DNA from: Hymenobacter sp. PAMC 26628
Lineage (GTDB): Bacteria > Bacteroidota > Bacteroidia > Cytophagales > Hymenobacteraceae
Assembly (NCBI RefSeq): GCF_001562275.1
Contig: NZ_CP014304.1
Coordinates: 3,906,001 to 3,970,000 of the forward strand
Direction of reading: 5' to 3'
Length of the DNA: 64,000 nt
Numbering within the stretch: position 1 is the stretch's first letter; the number at the start of each line of letters is the position of its first letter. The notes below the pieces were generated by a model that had not been told where the DNA came from, did no database searches, and saw only the letters and a program-made list of their open reading frames with translations. Below, piece by piece: positions 42,059 to 50,194 of the stretch. The translations under genes were made by a program, and so were the position numbers.

Positions 42059-42709
42059 CTATTGGTAGGTATAGCCGTAGAGTTTAGTGATTTTTTTCTT
42101 TCGCAGGTGCTCCACTTTCATCGTCATGGGCACGTTGGTGAGGGGCCGGTCGCGGTTGTCCTTGGGTACCTTGGCAATTTTGTCGACCACGTCGAGGCCC
42201 TGGATGACTTGGCCGAACACCGTGTATTGGCCATCGAGGCGGTGGGTACCGGCGTGGTTTTCGACCAGGTAAAACTGCGAATAGCTGCTGGGCGTGCCGG
42301 CGGGGCCGCCCGTGCGGGCAGCGGCTACGGCACCATAAACGTGCGGGTGGCCGGGGCCCAACTCGGCGGGCACGGTGGGGTCGCCGGGGTGGCCCTGGCC
42401 GTCGTTGGCGGGGTCGTCGTCCTTCGAGTTGGCATCACCGCCCTGAATCATGAAGCCGTCGATGACGCGGTGAAACGTGGTGCCATTGTAGAAGCCTTTG
42501 CGGGCTTTTTGCAGGAAATTGGCCCGGTGCAGCGGCGTGTCCTGGAACAGCAGCAGCCGGATGGTGCCTTCAGGCGTGGTGATGGTCACCACGTCATCTT
42601 TACCGCCCTTGCGAGGGCCCTTGGCCAACGGCGCGGCGGCTTGTGCAGCTGGAGCCAGCAGCAGCAGCGCCGCCAGCCACCACCCGGCCCGAGAGAAAAA
42701 GAAAGTCAT
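42059..42709 (-). CDS. Exported cyclophilin-type peptidyl-prolyl isomerase
   Basis: 216 residues with a signal peptide (WWLAALLLLAPAAQA). The cyclophilin core runs FHRVIDGFMIQGGD, SQFYLVEN and DGQYTVFGQVIQGLDVVDKIAKVP. It isomerises Xaa-Pro bonds and probably aids folding in the periplasm. An insertion rich in Asp, Pro and Gly (SKDDDPANDGQGHPGDP) is typical of Bacteroidota members. It follows hemC by 60 bases on the same strand. Confidence 0.93.
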   Translation of the reverse strand: MTFFFSRAGWWLAALLLLAPAAQAAAPLAKGPRKGGKDDVVTITTPEGTIRLLLFQDTPLHRANFLQKARKGFYNGTTFHRVIDGFMIQGGDANSKDDDPANDGQGHPGDPTVPAELGPGHPHVYGAVAAARTGGPAGTPSSYSQFYLVENHAGTHRLDGQYTVFGQVIQGLDVVDKIAKVPKDNRDRPLTNVPMTMKVEHLRKKKITKLYGYTYQ

Positions 42710-42769
42710 AAACTAGTCAATAAGCCATTTAACGCCGCGGCGCTCGCGAAAGTATGCCTCCCGGGGCCC

Positions 42770-43699
42770 TCAGCCGCGGTGCTCGCGGATGCTGGCCAGG
42801 ATTTCTCGGCCGCCGCGGCCCAGCACCGAATCGGCTACGGACGTGCCCAAAAGGTAGGCATCGGCCGCGGGGGCGATTTGGATGTCGTCCACGTATTCTT
42901 CGCCGCTCAGGCTGATGATACCGGCGTGCAAACGCAAGGCCCCCGCTGGATCAAATGTGGCCAGGGCGAACGAAGGAATGCTGCACCCGCCCTCCATGGT
43001 GTGCAAAAAAGCGCGCTCGGCCCGCAGGCAGGCGTGAGTGGCGGGGTGGTCGAGGGCGGCTTGGATTTGGCTTTTCAGTTCCGCGTCCAGTCCCCGGGCG
43101 CACTCCACGGCGATGCTGCCCTGGCCGGTGGCGGGTACAAACCGGGTTTCGGGCAGCGTATGGCGCACCAGGTGCTCGTAGCCCATGCGGTGCACGCCGG
43201 CGTAGGCCAGCACCAGGCCGTCGAACTGGCCTTCTTCGAGCTTGCGCAGGCGGGTTTGGAGGTTGCCGCGGGCCTCGGCCGTGGTGGCTTCGGGGTAGAA
43301 GCGGCGCAGCTGGGCCTTGCGGCGGGTGCTGCTGGTGCCCAGCACAATACCCGGCTTGTCAAGCGCAAAATGCTCATTAAAGCTCAGCACTACGTCGTTG
43401 ACCTTCTCCCGCTCCAGAAAGGCCAGTAGCTCCAAATCGTCGGGGATGCGGCTTTGCACGTCCTTGGCCGAATGCACGGCCAAGTGGGTTTCGCCGCGGC
43501 GCAAGCTTTCTTCCAGTTCTTCGGTGAACACGCCTTTGGCCCCGATTTTGGCCAGCGAGCGGTCCAGCACTTGGTCGCCAATGGTGGTCATGGGCACAAT
43601 TTCGGACGGCAGGCCGGCCTGGTCGAGCAAGTAGGCCACGCGCTCGGCCTGCCAAAGGGCCAGGCGGCTGCTGCGGGTGGCAAGGCGAATGGGGTTCAT
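42770..43699 (-). CDS. hemC: Hydroxymethylbilane synthase (porphobilinogen deaminase)
   Basis: 309 residues. RLATRSSRLALWQAE, HSAKDVQ, LGTSSTRRKAQL, RGNLQTRLRKL and the cofactor Cys239 in EGGCSIPSFA are present in order. It joins four porphobilinogen units into hydroxymethylbilane using a dipyrromethane cofactor, in haem synthesis. The stop is TGAGGGCCCC. Position between holB (48-base gap) and the cyclophilin suggests a mixed operon. Confidence 0.96.
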   Translation of the reverse strand: MNPIRLATRSSRLALWQAERVAYLLDQAGLPSEIVPMTTIGDQVLDRSLAKIGAKGVFTEELEESLRRGETHLAVHSAKDVQSRIPDDLELLAFLEREKVNDVVLSFNEHFALDKPGIVLGTSSTRRKAQLRRFYPEATTAEARGNLQTRLRKLEEGQFDGLVLAYAGVHRMGYEHLVRHTLPETRFVPATGQGSIAVECARGLDAELKSQIQAALDHPATHACLRAERAFLHTMEGGCSIPSFALATFDPAGALRLHAGIISLSGEEYVDDIQIAPAADAYLLGTSVADSVLGRGGREILASIREHRG

Positions 43700-43747
43700 C
43701 TAGTCAGTTAACAATTAACAGTGAGCAGTCAACAGCGTTTGGGGGCC

Positions 43748-44887
43748 CTAAGCGGCGCGCAGCTGGCCGCCAAGCCGCAATGAGCTGTCGACGAACACCA
43801 TGCGCGGGTTAGCGTTGCGCTCGATGTGGTAATGAGCGTCGGTCAGCTCCTTGGTCAGCGCATCGGCATTGCGCGGGGTCACAAATTTGGCGAAGCTGGC
43901 CACAAATTGCTGCTCTTCGGCCGGTAGGTGGGGCATCAGCCGCGGGTCGATGCCGAAGAGCAGCACCTTGCGCACCAGCACCAAGGCATAAGCCAGCAGT
44001 TCCTTCTGGTTTTCGCGGCCCTGCTTTTGGAACGTCTCGCTCTGCTTCAGAATCTCGGCGACCTTGGTGTTGTAGTTGAAGCACAGGCGCATCCAGTCGC
44101 GAAAAAACGCGAAGTAGTCGTGGTCGGCGCTCTGGTCTTTCGAGGCAATGGCGGCCCCCAGGCTGCCTTCGGCCAGCTGCGCCACCTGGCGGGCCTTGGC
44201 CTCGGGCACGTGGTAATGCGCGTGCAGGTAGTCAGCAATGTCGGCCTCGGCGAAGGGACGCACGGCCACCGGCTGCACGCGGCTGAGGATGGTGGGCAGC
44301 AGCCGCTCGGGCGCGTGGCTCACGAGCAGGAACACGGTGGCGGGCGGCGGCTCTTCCAGCAGCTTCAGCACGGCGTTGGCCGTGGCGGGGTGCATCAGTT
44401 CGGGCAGCCAGAGGATGACGATTTTAAACCGGGCCTCGAATGCTTTGAGGCTCACCAGCTTCAGCAGCTGCCCGGCTTCTTCTTTCGAGATGCTGCCCTG
44501 CTTATTCTCGGCCCCGATGTGCTGCATCCAGTCGTTGAAGCCCTGGTACGGGTTGTCGAGCACGAAGCTGCGCCAATCGGCCATGAACTTGCTGCTCAGC
44601 GCGTCCTTGGGCACGGCCTTGGTGGTGGTCACCGGCACGATGAAGTTGAGGTCGGGGTGCACCAGCTTGGCAATTTTGGTGCAGGCCGGGCAGTGGCCGC
44701 AGCTGTCGTCGGCGTCGGGGCCCCGCTCCTCGCAGTTCAGGTACTGGGCGTAGGCGAGGGCCAGGGCCAGCCCCGCGCCGCCCTCGCTGCTACGGAACAG
44801 CTGCGCGTGCGCCACGTGCTCCCGCTGCACCGATTGGCGCAGCAGCTGCTTGACGGCGAGCTGGTTGGGGATGTCGTTGAAATTCAT
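43748..44887 (-). CDS. holB: DNA polymerase III subunit delta-prime
   Basis: 379 residues. The N-terminus MNFNDIPNQLAVKQLLRQSVQREHVAHAQLF and the zinc module (Cys in LNCEER, then CGHCPACTKI) mark the clamp-loader delta-prime subunit. LFRSSEGGAGLALALA stands where the P-loop of gamma would be and lacks a proper GKT, as expected for a non-hydrolysing subunit. ILWLPELMHPATANAVLKLLEEPPPATVFLLVSHAPERLLPTI follows the family pattern. The start ATG at 44887 overlaps the left end of the GxxExxY inverted repeat. The longer open frame upstream is just read-through of the repeat. Confidence 0.92.
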   Translation of the reverse strand: MNFNDIPNQLAVKQLLRQSVQREHVAHAQLFRSSEGGAGLALALAYAQYLNCEERGPDADDSCGHCPACTKIAKLVHPDLNFIVPVTTTKAVPKDALSSKFMADWRSFVLDNPYQGFNDWMQHIGAENKQGSISKEEAGQLLKLVSLKAFEARFKIVILWLPELMHPATANAVLKLLEEPPPATVFLLVSHAPERLLPTILSRVQPVAVRPFAEADIADYLHAHYHVPEAKARQVAQLAEGSLGAAIASKDQSADHDYFAFFRDWMRLCFNYNTKVAEILKQSETFQKQGRENQKELLAYALVLVRKVLLFGIDPRLMPHLPAEEQQFVASFAKFVTPRNADALTKELTDAHYHIERNANPRMVFVDSSLRLGGQLRAA

Positions 44888-45488
44888 CTGAACCACGGAT
44901 TTATCGGATTGTTCGGATTCGTCGGATTTTGGGGACGATTGAGCAACGGGTTTCGGACACAGTGCGCTCATCTGGCGAGCTAGGGCTTGGCGGCAGATTT
45001 TATGCGTTCGAATAGGTGCGTGGCTGGCTTTTGATGAAGCGTTTAAAACGCAGGCTGCGCTCGCCGAAGTTGATGAGTAGGCCGACTTCGAGTTGGTACG
45101 CTTCCAGGTAATTGATGATTTGAGCGTAGTGCGTTGGCGTAAGCTCATGCAGCGCTTTTAGTTCGACCAGCACGGCCTCACCCACTAAAAAATCGGCGCG
45201 CCGCGCGCCCACATCCACGCCTTTGTAGAAGAGCGGCATATCCACTTCCCTCCCAAAAACCAGCCCAGCTTTTTCCATCTCCACGGCCAAGCTACGCTGG
45301 TAAATCACCTCCTGAAACCCGCTGCCTAGGGTCCGATGCACTTCCATCGCGCACCCAATAATGCTGCCCGTAAGCTGGTTGTGCAAATTATTCAGCAGCA
45401 TAATATTTTTATTACGGTGCCCAAAGGCCCATTAATCGCCCCCATAATCCGACAAATCCGAGCAATCCGATAAATCCGTGGTTCAGAT
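44886..45488. mobile_element. Inverted-repeat-bounded unit carrying a GxxExxY gene
   Basis: Arms of 55 bases at 44886-44940 and 45434-45488 are inverted copies with four mismatches. Both begin at their outer end with ATCTGAACCACGG and contain a 9-base period of GGATTyrTC type. Between them lies only the GxxExxY gene. One outer end touches the holB start codon and the other contains the stop codon (TGA) of the nucleotidyltransferase gene. No transposase is inside. This looks like a compact, mobile or once-mobile cassette, mechanism unknown. Confidence 0.75.
45000..45401 (-). CDS. GxxExxY protein (PD-(D/E)XK nuclease-like)
   Basis: 133 residues. GFQEVIY at 28-34 is the name motif. Asp70 in RRADFLV and Glu80-Leu-Lys82 in VELKAL give a plausible PD-(D/E)XK active site. 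INYLEAYQLEVGLLINFGERSLRFKRF completes the family pattern (PF13366). The biochemical role is not established; a nuclease acting on DNA or RNA is inferred from fold. The gene is the only cargo of a unit bounded by 55-base inverted repeats, which points to mobility. Confidence 0.92.
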   Translation of the reverse strand: MLLNNLHNQLTGSIIGCAMEVHRTLGSGFQEVIYQRSLAVEMEKAGLVFGREVDMPLFYKGVDVGARRADFLVGEAVLVELKALHELTPTHYAQIINYLEAYQLEVGLLINFGERSLRFKRFIKSQPRTYSNA

Positions 45489-46688
45489 ATTCTCCCACAC
45501 CCGGTCCTCGGCCGTGGCTTTGAACACCGCTTCCATGATTCCGGCTTCTACCCCGTCGTAGGGCAGGCCCCGGCGGCTCATCACGCGCTCGGCTACTTCG
45601 GCCACTTTGGGCAGGCGGAAGGTTTCGAAGCCCGATGGGCCGCCCCAGCTGAAGCTGGGGATGAACTGCCGCGGGAAGCCGGCCCCGAAGATGTTGGCCC
45701 CCACGCCCACTACGGTGCCGGTGTTGAACATGGTGTTGATGCCGCACTTGCTGTGGTCGCCCATCATCAGGCCACAGAAGGTTTGGCCGGTGTTCACGAA
45801 GCGGTGGGCGGCGTGGCTCCACACCTTCACCGGGGCGTAGTTGTTCTTGAGGTTGCTGGTGTTGGTGTCGGCCCCCAGGTTGCACCACTGGCCGATGACG
45901 GAGTTGCCGAGGTAGCCCTCGTGACCTTTGTTACTGTAGCCCAGCAAGATGCTGTTGGCTACTTCGCCGCCCACCTTGCAGTAGGGCCCCACGGTGTTGT
46001 CGCCGCGCATTTTGGCGCCGGCGTTTATGTGCGACCCTTCGCCCAGCGCTAGGGGCCCCTTGAGGATGGCGCCCTCGTGCACCTGCGAATTTTTACCCAG
46101 GTAAATCGGCCCGTTCTCGGCGTTGAGGATGGCGGCGCGAATCGTCACGCCTTCCTCAATAAAAATGTTTTCCGGGGCGTACACGATGGTGTGCGCGTCG
46201 CCGACGGGCTGCGAGGTGCGGCCGCGGGTGAGCAGCGCGTAGTCGCGCCGAATCTCGGCGCCGTTGCGCAGGAACAGGTGCCAGGGCCGCGAAATCACCG
46301 TCACAGGCTCAGCCACCTGGCGGGCGTCGGACAGGCCGTCCTGCACCAGCTCGGCCACGAGGGTGGCATCGGCGAGGTGAGCGGCCACCAACACCTCGTC
46401 GCAGTATAGGGCTTGGCCGGGGCCTAGCGCTTGCACTTGCTTGATTAGCAAGTCGTCGGGGCACACCGCCCCGTTAATGACCAGCGCGGGGCCCTGCACG
46501 TCGCCGGCAGGGAACTTGGCCTGCAAGTATGGCTGGGTGAGGTAGCCTACCGCGGGGGCCCCCAAGCGGTGCTGCCACTTCTCGGCCAGCGTGAGGATGC
46601 CGCACCGTAGCGCCGCCACTGGCCGCGTAAAGGTGAACGGCAGCAGGTGCGGCCGGATGGCCGGGTCGTCGAATAACAGAACGTGCAT
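45483..46688 (-). CDS. Putative sugar nucleotidyltransferase (GlmU-like)
   Basis: 401 residues. MHVLLFDDPAIRPHLLPFTFTRPVAALRCGILT is the start of the Bacteroidota GlmU-like family (PF13562-type N-terminus). A left-handed beta-helix with hexapeptide repeats follows (GPIYLGKNSQVHEGAILKGP, GSHINAGAKMRGDNTVGPYC). It probably transfers nucleotidyl and/or acyl groups to an amino sugar phosphate; the reaction is unproven. The TGA stop lies inside the right inverted repeat of the GxxExxY unit, so the insertion may have replaced the original C-terminus or end. Confidence 0.88.
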   Translation of the reverse strand: MHVLLFDDPAIRPHLLPFTFTRPVAALRCGILTLAEKWQHRLGAPAVGYLTQPYLQAKFPAGDVQGPALVINGAVCPDDLLIKQVQALGPGQALYCDEVLVAAHLADATLVAELVQDGLSDARQVAEPVTVISRPWHLFLRNGAEIRRDYALLTRGRTSQPVGDAHTIVYAPENIFIEEGVTIRAAILNAENGPIYLGKNSQVHEGAILKGPLALGEGSHINAGAKMRGDNTVGPYCKVGGEVANSILLGYSNKGHEGYLGNSVIGQWCNLGADTNTSNLKNNYAPVKVWSHAAHRFVNTGQTFCGLMMGDHSKCGINTMFNTGTVVGVGANIFGAGFPRQFIPSFSWGGPSGFETFRLPKVAEVAERVMSRRGLPYDGVEAGIMEAVFKATAEDRVWENI

Positions 46689-46772
46689 TTTGATAAGCGG
46701 TTGGCTAACGACTGATGGCGGCTAGCTTCTTTTAGCAACTTCAAACTTACGCCGGGCGGCGGGGCCCAGGGC

Positions 46773-46808
46773 AAAAAAAAACTCCTTCCGGCGGTCCCGA
46801 AAGGAGTT
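46773..46808 (-). terminator. rpmE2 terminator
   Basis: Stem 46780-46791 with 46797-46808 (one mismatch), with an eight-A run that reads as T on the minus strand, 47 bases beyond the rpmE2 stop. Confidence 0.8.
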
Positions 46809-46855
46809 CTTGAAAGCGAACGGCTGGTAGCGAGTGGCCAACAGCCTGACCGCGG

Positions 46856-47125
46856 CTATTCTTTGTTGGCGCTGCTCTGCTCTTTCTTGGCGTAGCGGCT
46901 GCGGAATTTTTCCACGCGGCCGGCCGTGTCGATGAACATGTTTTTGCCGGTGTAGAAGGGGTGCGAAGCGCTGCTTACTTCGATTTTCACTACCGGGTAC
47001 GTTTTGCCGTCTTCCATCGTAATGGTTTCGGTCGGCTTCATCGTGGAGCGGGTGATGAACTTAAAATCCGAAGAGGTGTCCTGGAACACAACTTCCTGGT
47101 ACTCGGGGTGCGTCTCTTTTTTCAT
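46856..47125 (-). CDS. rpmE2: 50S ribosomal protein L31 type B
   Basis: 89 residues, MKKETHPEYQEVVFQDTSSD, with the type B pattern (no CxxC zinc ribbon) including SSASHPFYTGKNMFIDTAGRVEKFRSRY. It belongs to the large ribosomal subunit near the central protuberance bridge. The gene is monocistronic, with its own -7 box and terminator. Confidence 0.97.
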   Translation of the reverse strand: MKKETHPEYQEVVFQDTSSDFKFITRSTMKPTETITMEDGKTYPVVKIEVSSASHPFYTGKNMFIDTAGRVEKFRSRYAKKEQSSANKE

Positions 47126-47177
47126 GTAGGAAGCCGGTTTGACCGGGTGAACCCGGCCGATTTTGCGGAAGGGACTG

Positions 47178-47185
47178 CAAAAGTA
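47178..47185 (-). promoter_or_regulatory. -7 box (TACTTTTG) for rpmE2
   Basis: An exact TAnnTTTG match on the minus strand, 52 bases before the rpmE2 ATG. Confidence 0.6.
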
Positions 47186-47355
47186 CGGCTTCGCGCCGAC
47201 TTAGCCAACGCCAGGCTATTTTTTTTCCAGATAACCGCCGCCAGTGCAACGCTTTGGACCCCGGCGGGCTCTTGTCCAATAGCCAGTGCGTGTACTTTTA
47301 GCACAATATCCAGCCCAAACACTGCGTTAATTTTCTTCCACGAATAGTTATTAGC

Positions 47356-47781
47356 ATGAGGCAATTACTGCCTGTTGCTTGTCCGCCAGCTACCCTGGCG
47401 GGCTTGCTTTTGCTGGGGGCCCTCCCGGCCGCCGCGGCCGTTTGGTTGCTGCCCACCCACCTCACCGCTACCCGCACCGGGCCCGATGTGCGCCTGGAGT
47501 GGTCGGTGGCCGACGAAACCGGCGTGCGGGGCTACGACCTGTACCGCCACACGGCCGCCGACCCGCGCTTCCAGCTGGTGGCCCGGCGGCCAGCCGCCGG
47601 CCGCCGCCACTACCGCTGCCTCGACGCGGGCGCTTCGCAGCTCGCTGGCGGCGAGCCCCTCACCTACCGCCTCGTGACGCTCCGCCCCAGCGACAGTCCG
47701 GATGCGCCGGCCTTGCTGGCAGACGCCCCCGGGGCCCTGGCGCGCTCCTGGGGGGTCATCAAGCAAACCTTTCGGCAGTAG
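47356..47781 (+). CDS. Small exported protein with a fibronectin III-like fold
   Basis: 141 residues. A signal peptide or membrane anchor (LAGLLLLGALPAAAAVWLL) precedes one beta-sandwich-like module: DVRLEWSVADETGVRGYDLYRHTAADPRFQLV, then PLTYRLVTLRP. The WSVADE..VRGYDLYR phrase is common to fibronectin III-like segments of Bacteroidota surface proteins. There is no sorting domain. Function unknown. A TACTTTTA element lies 55 bases upstream. rdgB follows after 60 bases. Confidence 0.75.
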   Translation: MRQLLPVACPPATLAGLLLLGALPAAAAVWLLPTHLTATRTGPDVRLEWSVADETGVRGYDLYRHTAADPRFQLVARRPAAGRRHYRCLDAGASQLAGGEPLTYRLVTLRPSDSPDAPALLADAPGALARSWGVIKQTFRQ

Positions 47782-47841
47782 GCACGGCATTGCGGACGCG
47801 GGCGCGACCTTTGCGGGCCCACCGTTGCTAGTCATTCGCCC

Positions 47842-48423
47842 ATGCGCCTCTGCTTTGCTTCTAATAATGCCCACAAGCTGGATGAAATCCGGCCCCTGCT
47901 GCCGCCCGGCCTCGAGCTGCTAAGCCTGGCCGACATCGGCTGCCACGAAGAGCTGCCCGAAACCCAGGATACCCTCGAAGGCAACGCCCGCCAAAAGGCC
48001 GACTACGTACGCCAGCACTACGGCGTGGCCTGCTTCGCCGATGATACCGGGCTGGAGGTAACAGCCCTCGACGGGGCCCCGGGCGTGTACTCGGCCCGCT
48101 ACGCGGGGCCCCAGCGCGAAGCCACCGACAACGTAGCCAAGCTGCTACGCGAGCTGGCCGGCCACCCCGACCGTACGGCGCAATTCCGCACCGTGGTAGC
48201 GTTGGCCCAGGCCGATGGCGCCACGCGCACGTTTGCCGGGGCCGTGGCGGGAGGCATTGCCGAAACGCCACGCGGCACGGGCGGCTTTGGCTACGACCCC
48301 GTGTTTGTGCCCACTGAGGGTGACGGCCGCACGTTTGCCGAAATGAGCGGGGCCGAGAAAAACCAAATCAGCCACCGCGCCCGGGCCGTGGCGGGACTTT
48401 TGGCCTACTTGGCCGCCCAGTAA
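47842..48423 (+). CDS. rdgB: XTP/dITP diphosphatase (RdgB/HAM1)
   Basis: 193 residues. FASNNAHKLDEI carries the SxNxxK nucleotide motif, FADDTGLEV the metal-binding acids, and GGFGYDPVFVP plus SHRARA the base-recognition end. It removes non-canonical purine triphosphates (dITP, XTP) from the pool. GACCTTTG at 47806-47813 is one base off a -7 box, 28 bases upstream of the ATG. udk follows in the same direction with its own box. Confidence 0.95.
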   Translation: MRLCFASNNAHKLDEIRPLLPPGLELLSLADIGCHEELPETQDTLEGNARQKADYVRQHYGVACFADDTGLEVTALDGAPGVYSARYAGPQREATDNVAKLLRELAGHPDRTAQFRTVVALAQADGATRTFAGAVAGGIAETPRGTGGFGYDPVFVPTEGDGRTFAEMSGAEKNQISHRARAVAGLLAYLAAQ

Positions 48424-48478
48424 AACCCGCGCCGGCTGGGGCCCCAGCGGCCCGCTGCCAACTGCCACCCGATAAAAC

Positions 48479-48486
48479 TACCTTTG
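48479..48486 (+). promoter_or_regulatory. -7 box (TACCTTTG) immediately before udk
   Basis: An exact TAnnTTTG match whose last base is only 7 bases before the udk ATG, leaving almost no room for an untranslated leader. Confidence 0.55.
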
Positions 48487-48493
48487 CGGCCTT

Positions 48494-49114
48494 ATGCAGC
48501 AACCCTACCTCGTCGGCATTACCGGCGGCAGCGCCTCGGGCAAAACCACGTTTCTCAACCGCTTGCTGGCGGCTTTCCCTGAAGACCAAATTTGCCTGGT
48601 CTCGCAGGACAACTACTACCACCCGCGCGACCAGCAAGTGCTGGACGAGCAGGGCGTGCACAACTTCGACCTACCCGCGAGCATCGACTCGGCGGCCTAC
48701 GCGGCCGACGTGCTAGCCCTGAGCCAGGGCCAAAAGGTGCGCCGGCAGGAGTACATCTTCAACAACGCCGCCGTCACGCCTAAGCAGCTGATATTCCGGC
48801 CCGCGCCTATCGTGGTGGTGGAAGGCATCTTTGTGTTTCACTTCGCCGAAATTGCGAAGCTGCTCGACCTCAAGGTGTACATCGACGCCCAGGAGCACGT
48901 GAAGCTGTACCGCCGCATCATCCGCGACCGGGATGAGCGCGGCTACGACTTGGCCGATGTGCTTTACCGCTACACCCACCACGTGGCCCCCACCTACGAA
49001 AAATTCATCGCGCCTTATAAGCACGACGCCGACGTGGTGATTCCCAACAACCGGCACTTCGACAAGGGCCTGGAAGTGCTGGTGGGCTTTTTGCGCAGCA
49101 AAATCGGGCAGTAG
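48494..49114 (+). CDS. udk: Uridine kinase
   Basis: 206 residues. The P-loop GGSASGKT is at 11-18, SQDNYYH follows, then NFDLPASID, and the VEGIFVF Walker-B-like strand. It phosphorylates uridine and cytidine in pyrimidine salvage. Of family-normal length. The transcription start predicted from the adjacent -7 box would fall at or within a few bases of the ATG. Confidence 0.96.
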   Translation: MQQPYLVGITGGSASGKTTFLNRLLAAFPEDQICLVSQDNYYHPRDQQVLDEQGVHNFDLPASIDSAAYAADVLALSQGQKVRRQEYIFNNAAVTPKQLIFRPAPIVVVEGIFVFHFAEIAKLLDLKVYIDAQEHVKLYRRIIRDRDERGYDLADVLYRYTHHVAPTYEKFIAPYKHDADVVIPNNRHFDKGLEVLVGFLRSKIGQ

Positions 49115-49141
49115 TCACCTCCCTTACAGTAATTAGGTACG

Positions 49142-49603
49142 ATGTACAGTAAAGCCGAAGCCACGCAGCTGCGGCACGCCTTCTGGACCACGCTGGGGCA
49201 GTACATGGCCCCGGTAATGTCGGCCGAAGGATTACCCGCCAATTGGATTAACTACAAGACGGGCCTGAAAAACGTGTATTTCCGAATGCACGCCGACACC
49301 CAGCGCGCCACCGTCGGCATCGAGCTGACGATGCCCGACGCGGGCATCCGAGCCCTGTTCTTTGAGCAGTTCGAGGAACTGAAAACGCTGCTGCACGAAA
49401 CCCTGGGCGAAACCTGGGCCTGGGAGCCCGCCGCCCTCGACGCCAACGGCCAGCCCCTGGCCCGCATCTACACCGCGCTGGCCCCTGCTAACCTGTTCAG
49501 CCGCGACGACTGGCCAGCGCTGATTTCGTTCTTCAAGCCCCGCCTCATCGCGCTGGACGCGTTTTGGAGCGATGCCCAGTACGCCTTTGAGGCCCTGAAA
49601 TAA
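49142..49603 (+). CDS. DUF4268 domain protein
   Basis: 153 residues, SKAEATQLRHAFWTTLGQYMAPVMSAEGLPANWINYKTGLKNVYFRM, matching stand-alone DUF4268 proteins of Bacteroidota. In longer proteins this domain accompanies nuclease-like modules, but the role of the short form is not known. It is soluble with no signal peptide. It begins 27 bases after udk, on the same strand. Confidence 0.88.
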   Translation: MYSKAEATQLRHAFWTTLGQYMAPVMSAEGLPANWINYKTGLKNVYFRMHADTQRATVGIELTMPDAGIRALFFEQFEELKTLLHETLGETWAWEPAALDANGQPLARIYTALAPANLFSRDDWPALISFFKPRLIALDAFWSDAQYAFEALK

Positions 49604-49641
49604 GGCCCCGGCGCAGGGCGCGGGCTTTGCGGCTAAAGTCC

Positions 49642-49649
49642 TATCTTTG
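49642..49649 (+). promoter_or_regulatory. -7 box (TATCTTTG) after the DUF4268 gene
   Basis: An exact TAnnTTTG match. It could drive the small hypothetical gene that begins about 25 bases on, or contribute to secDF transcription. Confidence 0.5.
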
Positions 49650-49673
49650 CAGTCCCCGTTCATACCCTTGCCG

Positions 49674-50033
49674 GTGTCTTTGTCCCGTTTCTGGTTTTCG
49701 TTGCGTTTTGCCCTGCTCGCTGCCTCCGTGCTGCTGGTGCTGGGCCTGAACCAGCGCGCCGTACAAGTGCTGGGGCCTGCCCCCGCCACGGGGGCCCTAG
49801 CCCCGGCCAAGGCGCCGGTCGTCCGGCAGAAGGTATTGTTGGAAGCCACCCCCGCCCTGGCCCATTTTGTGGCCCCGGTGGCCGTGGCGTGGCTGCCCAC
49901 TACGGCGGGCAGCGTGTGGCTACCGCGGCTGCGGCGCGCCCTGGCCGTGCCGCGCCCCTGCGCCGGTGTGCGGGCCGGCGAAGTGTTCCGGGCCCGGCTG
50001 CTGGCCGTGGCGCTGGCGCCGCAGGCCCCCTAG
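49674..50033 (+). CDS. Hypothetical membrane-anchored or exported small protein
   Basis: About 119 residues from a GTG at 49674 (MSLSRFWFSLRFALLAASVLLVLGLN). There is no ATG start; TTG at 49668 is an alternative. One N-terminal hydrophobic segment is followed by an Ala/Pro/Val-rich stretch (APATGALAPAKAPVVRQK) and a basic C-terminus. No family recognised. GC-rich third positions suit coding, and a -7 box lies just upstream. It could also be a chance open frame. Confidence 0.4.
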   Translation: MSLSRFWFSLRFALLAASVLLVLGLNQRAVQVLGPAPATGALAPAKAPVVRQKVLLEATPALAHFVAPVAVAWLPTTAGSVWLPRLRRALAVPRPCAGVRAGEVFRARLLAVALAPQAP

Positions 50034-50194
50034 CTTTTGTTGTGAAAATACGGTGATGTGGAAATGTGCCGATGCCCTCGCGTCAGCCCAAGCGGTGCTA
50101 TTTGGCATTGACATATTCTCCTCTAATTCGCTGTTTTTCAACCAACTGTCCCGCTTGCCTCCTCCATTTGCTCTGTTCAATACATTTTTAACTA

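Noticed and set aside
41927..43429. Plus-strand open frame of 500 codons across the cyclophilin and hemC genes
   Set aside because: Both minus-strand genes have full family motifs; this frame has none.
43712..43747. Short repetitive stretch GTTAACAATTAACAGT before hemC
   Set aside because: Too short to define a repeat element; possibly a spacer remnant, with no second copy seen in the window.
44886..44940. 9-base periodicity considered as a separate microsatellite
   Set aside because: The same periodic sequence is present in inverted form at 45434-45488, so it belongs to the cassette ends.
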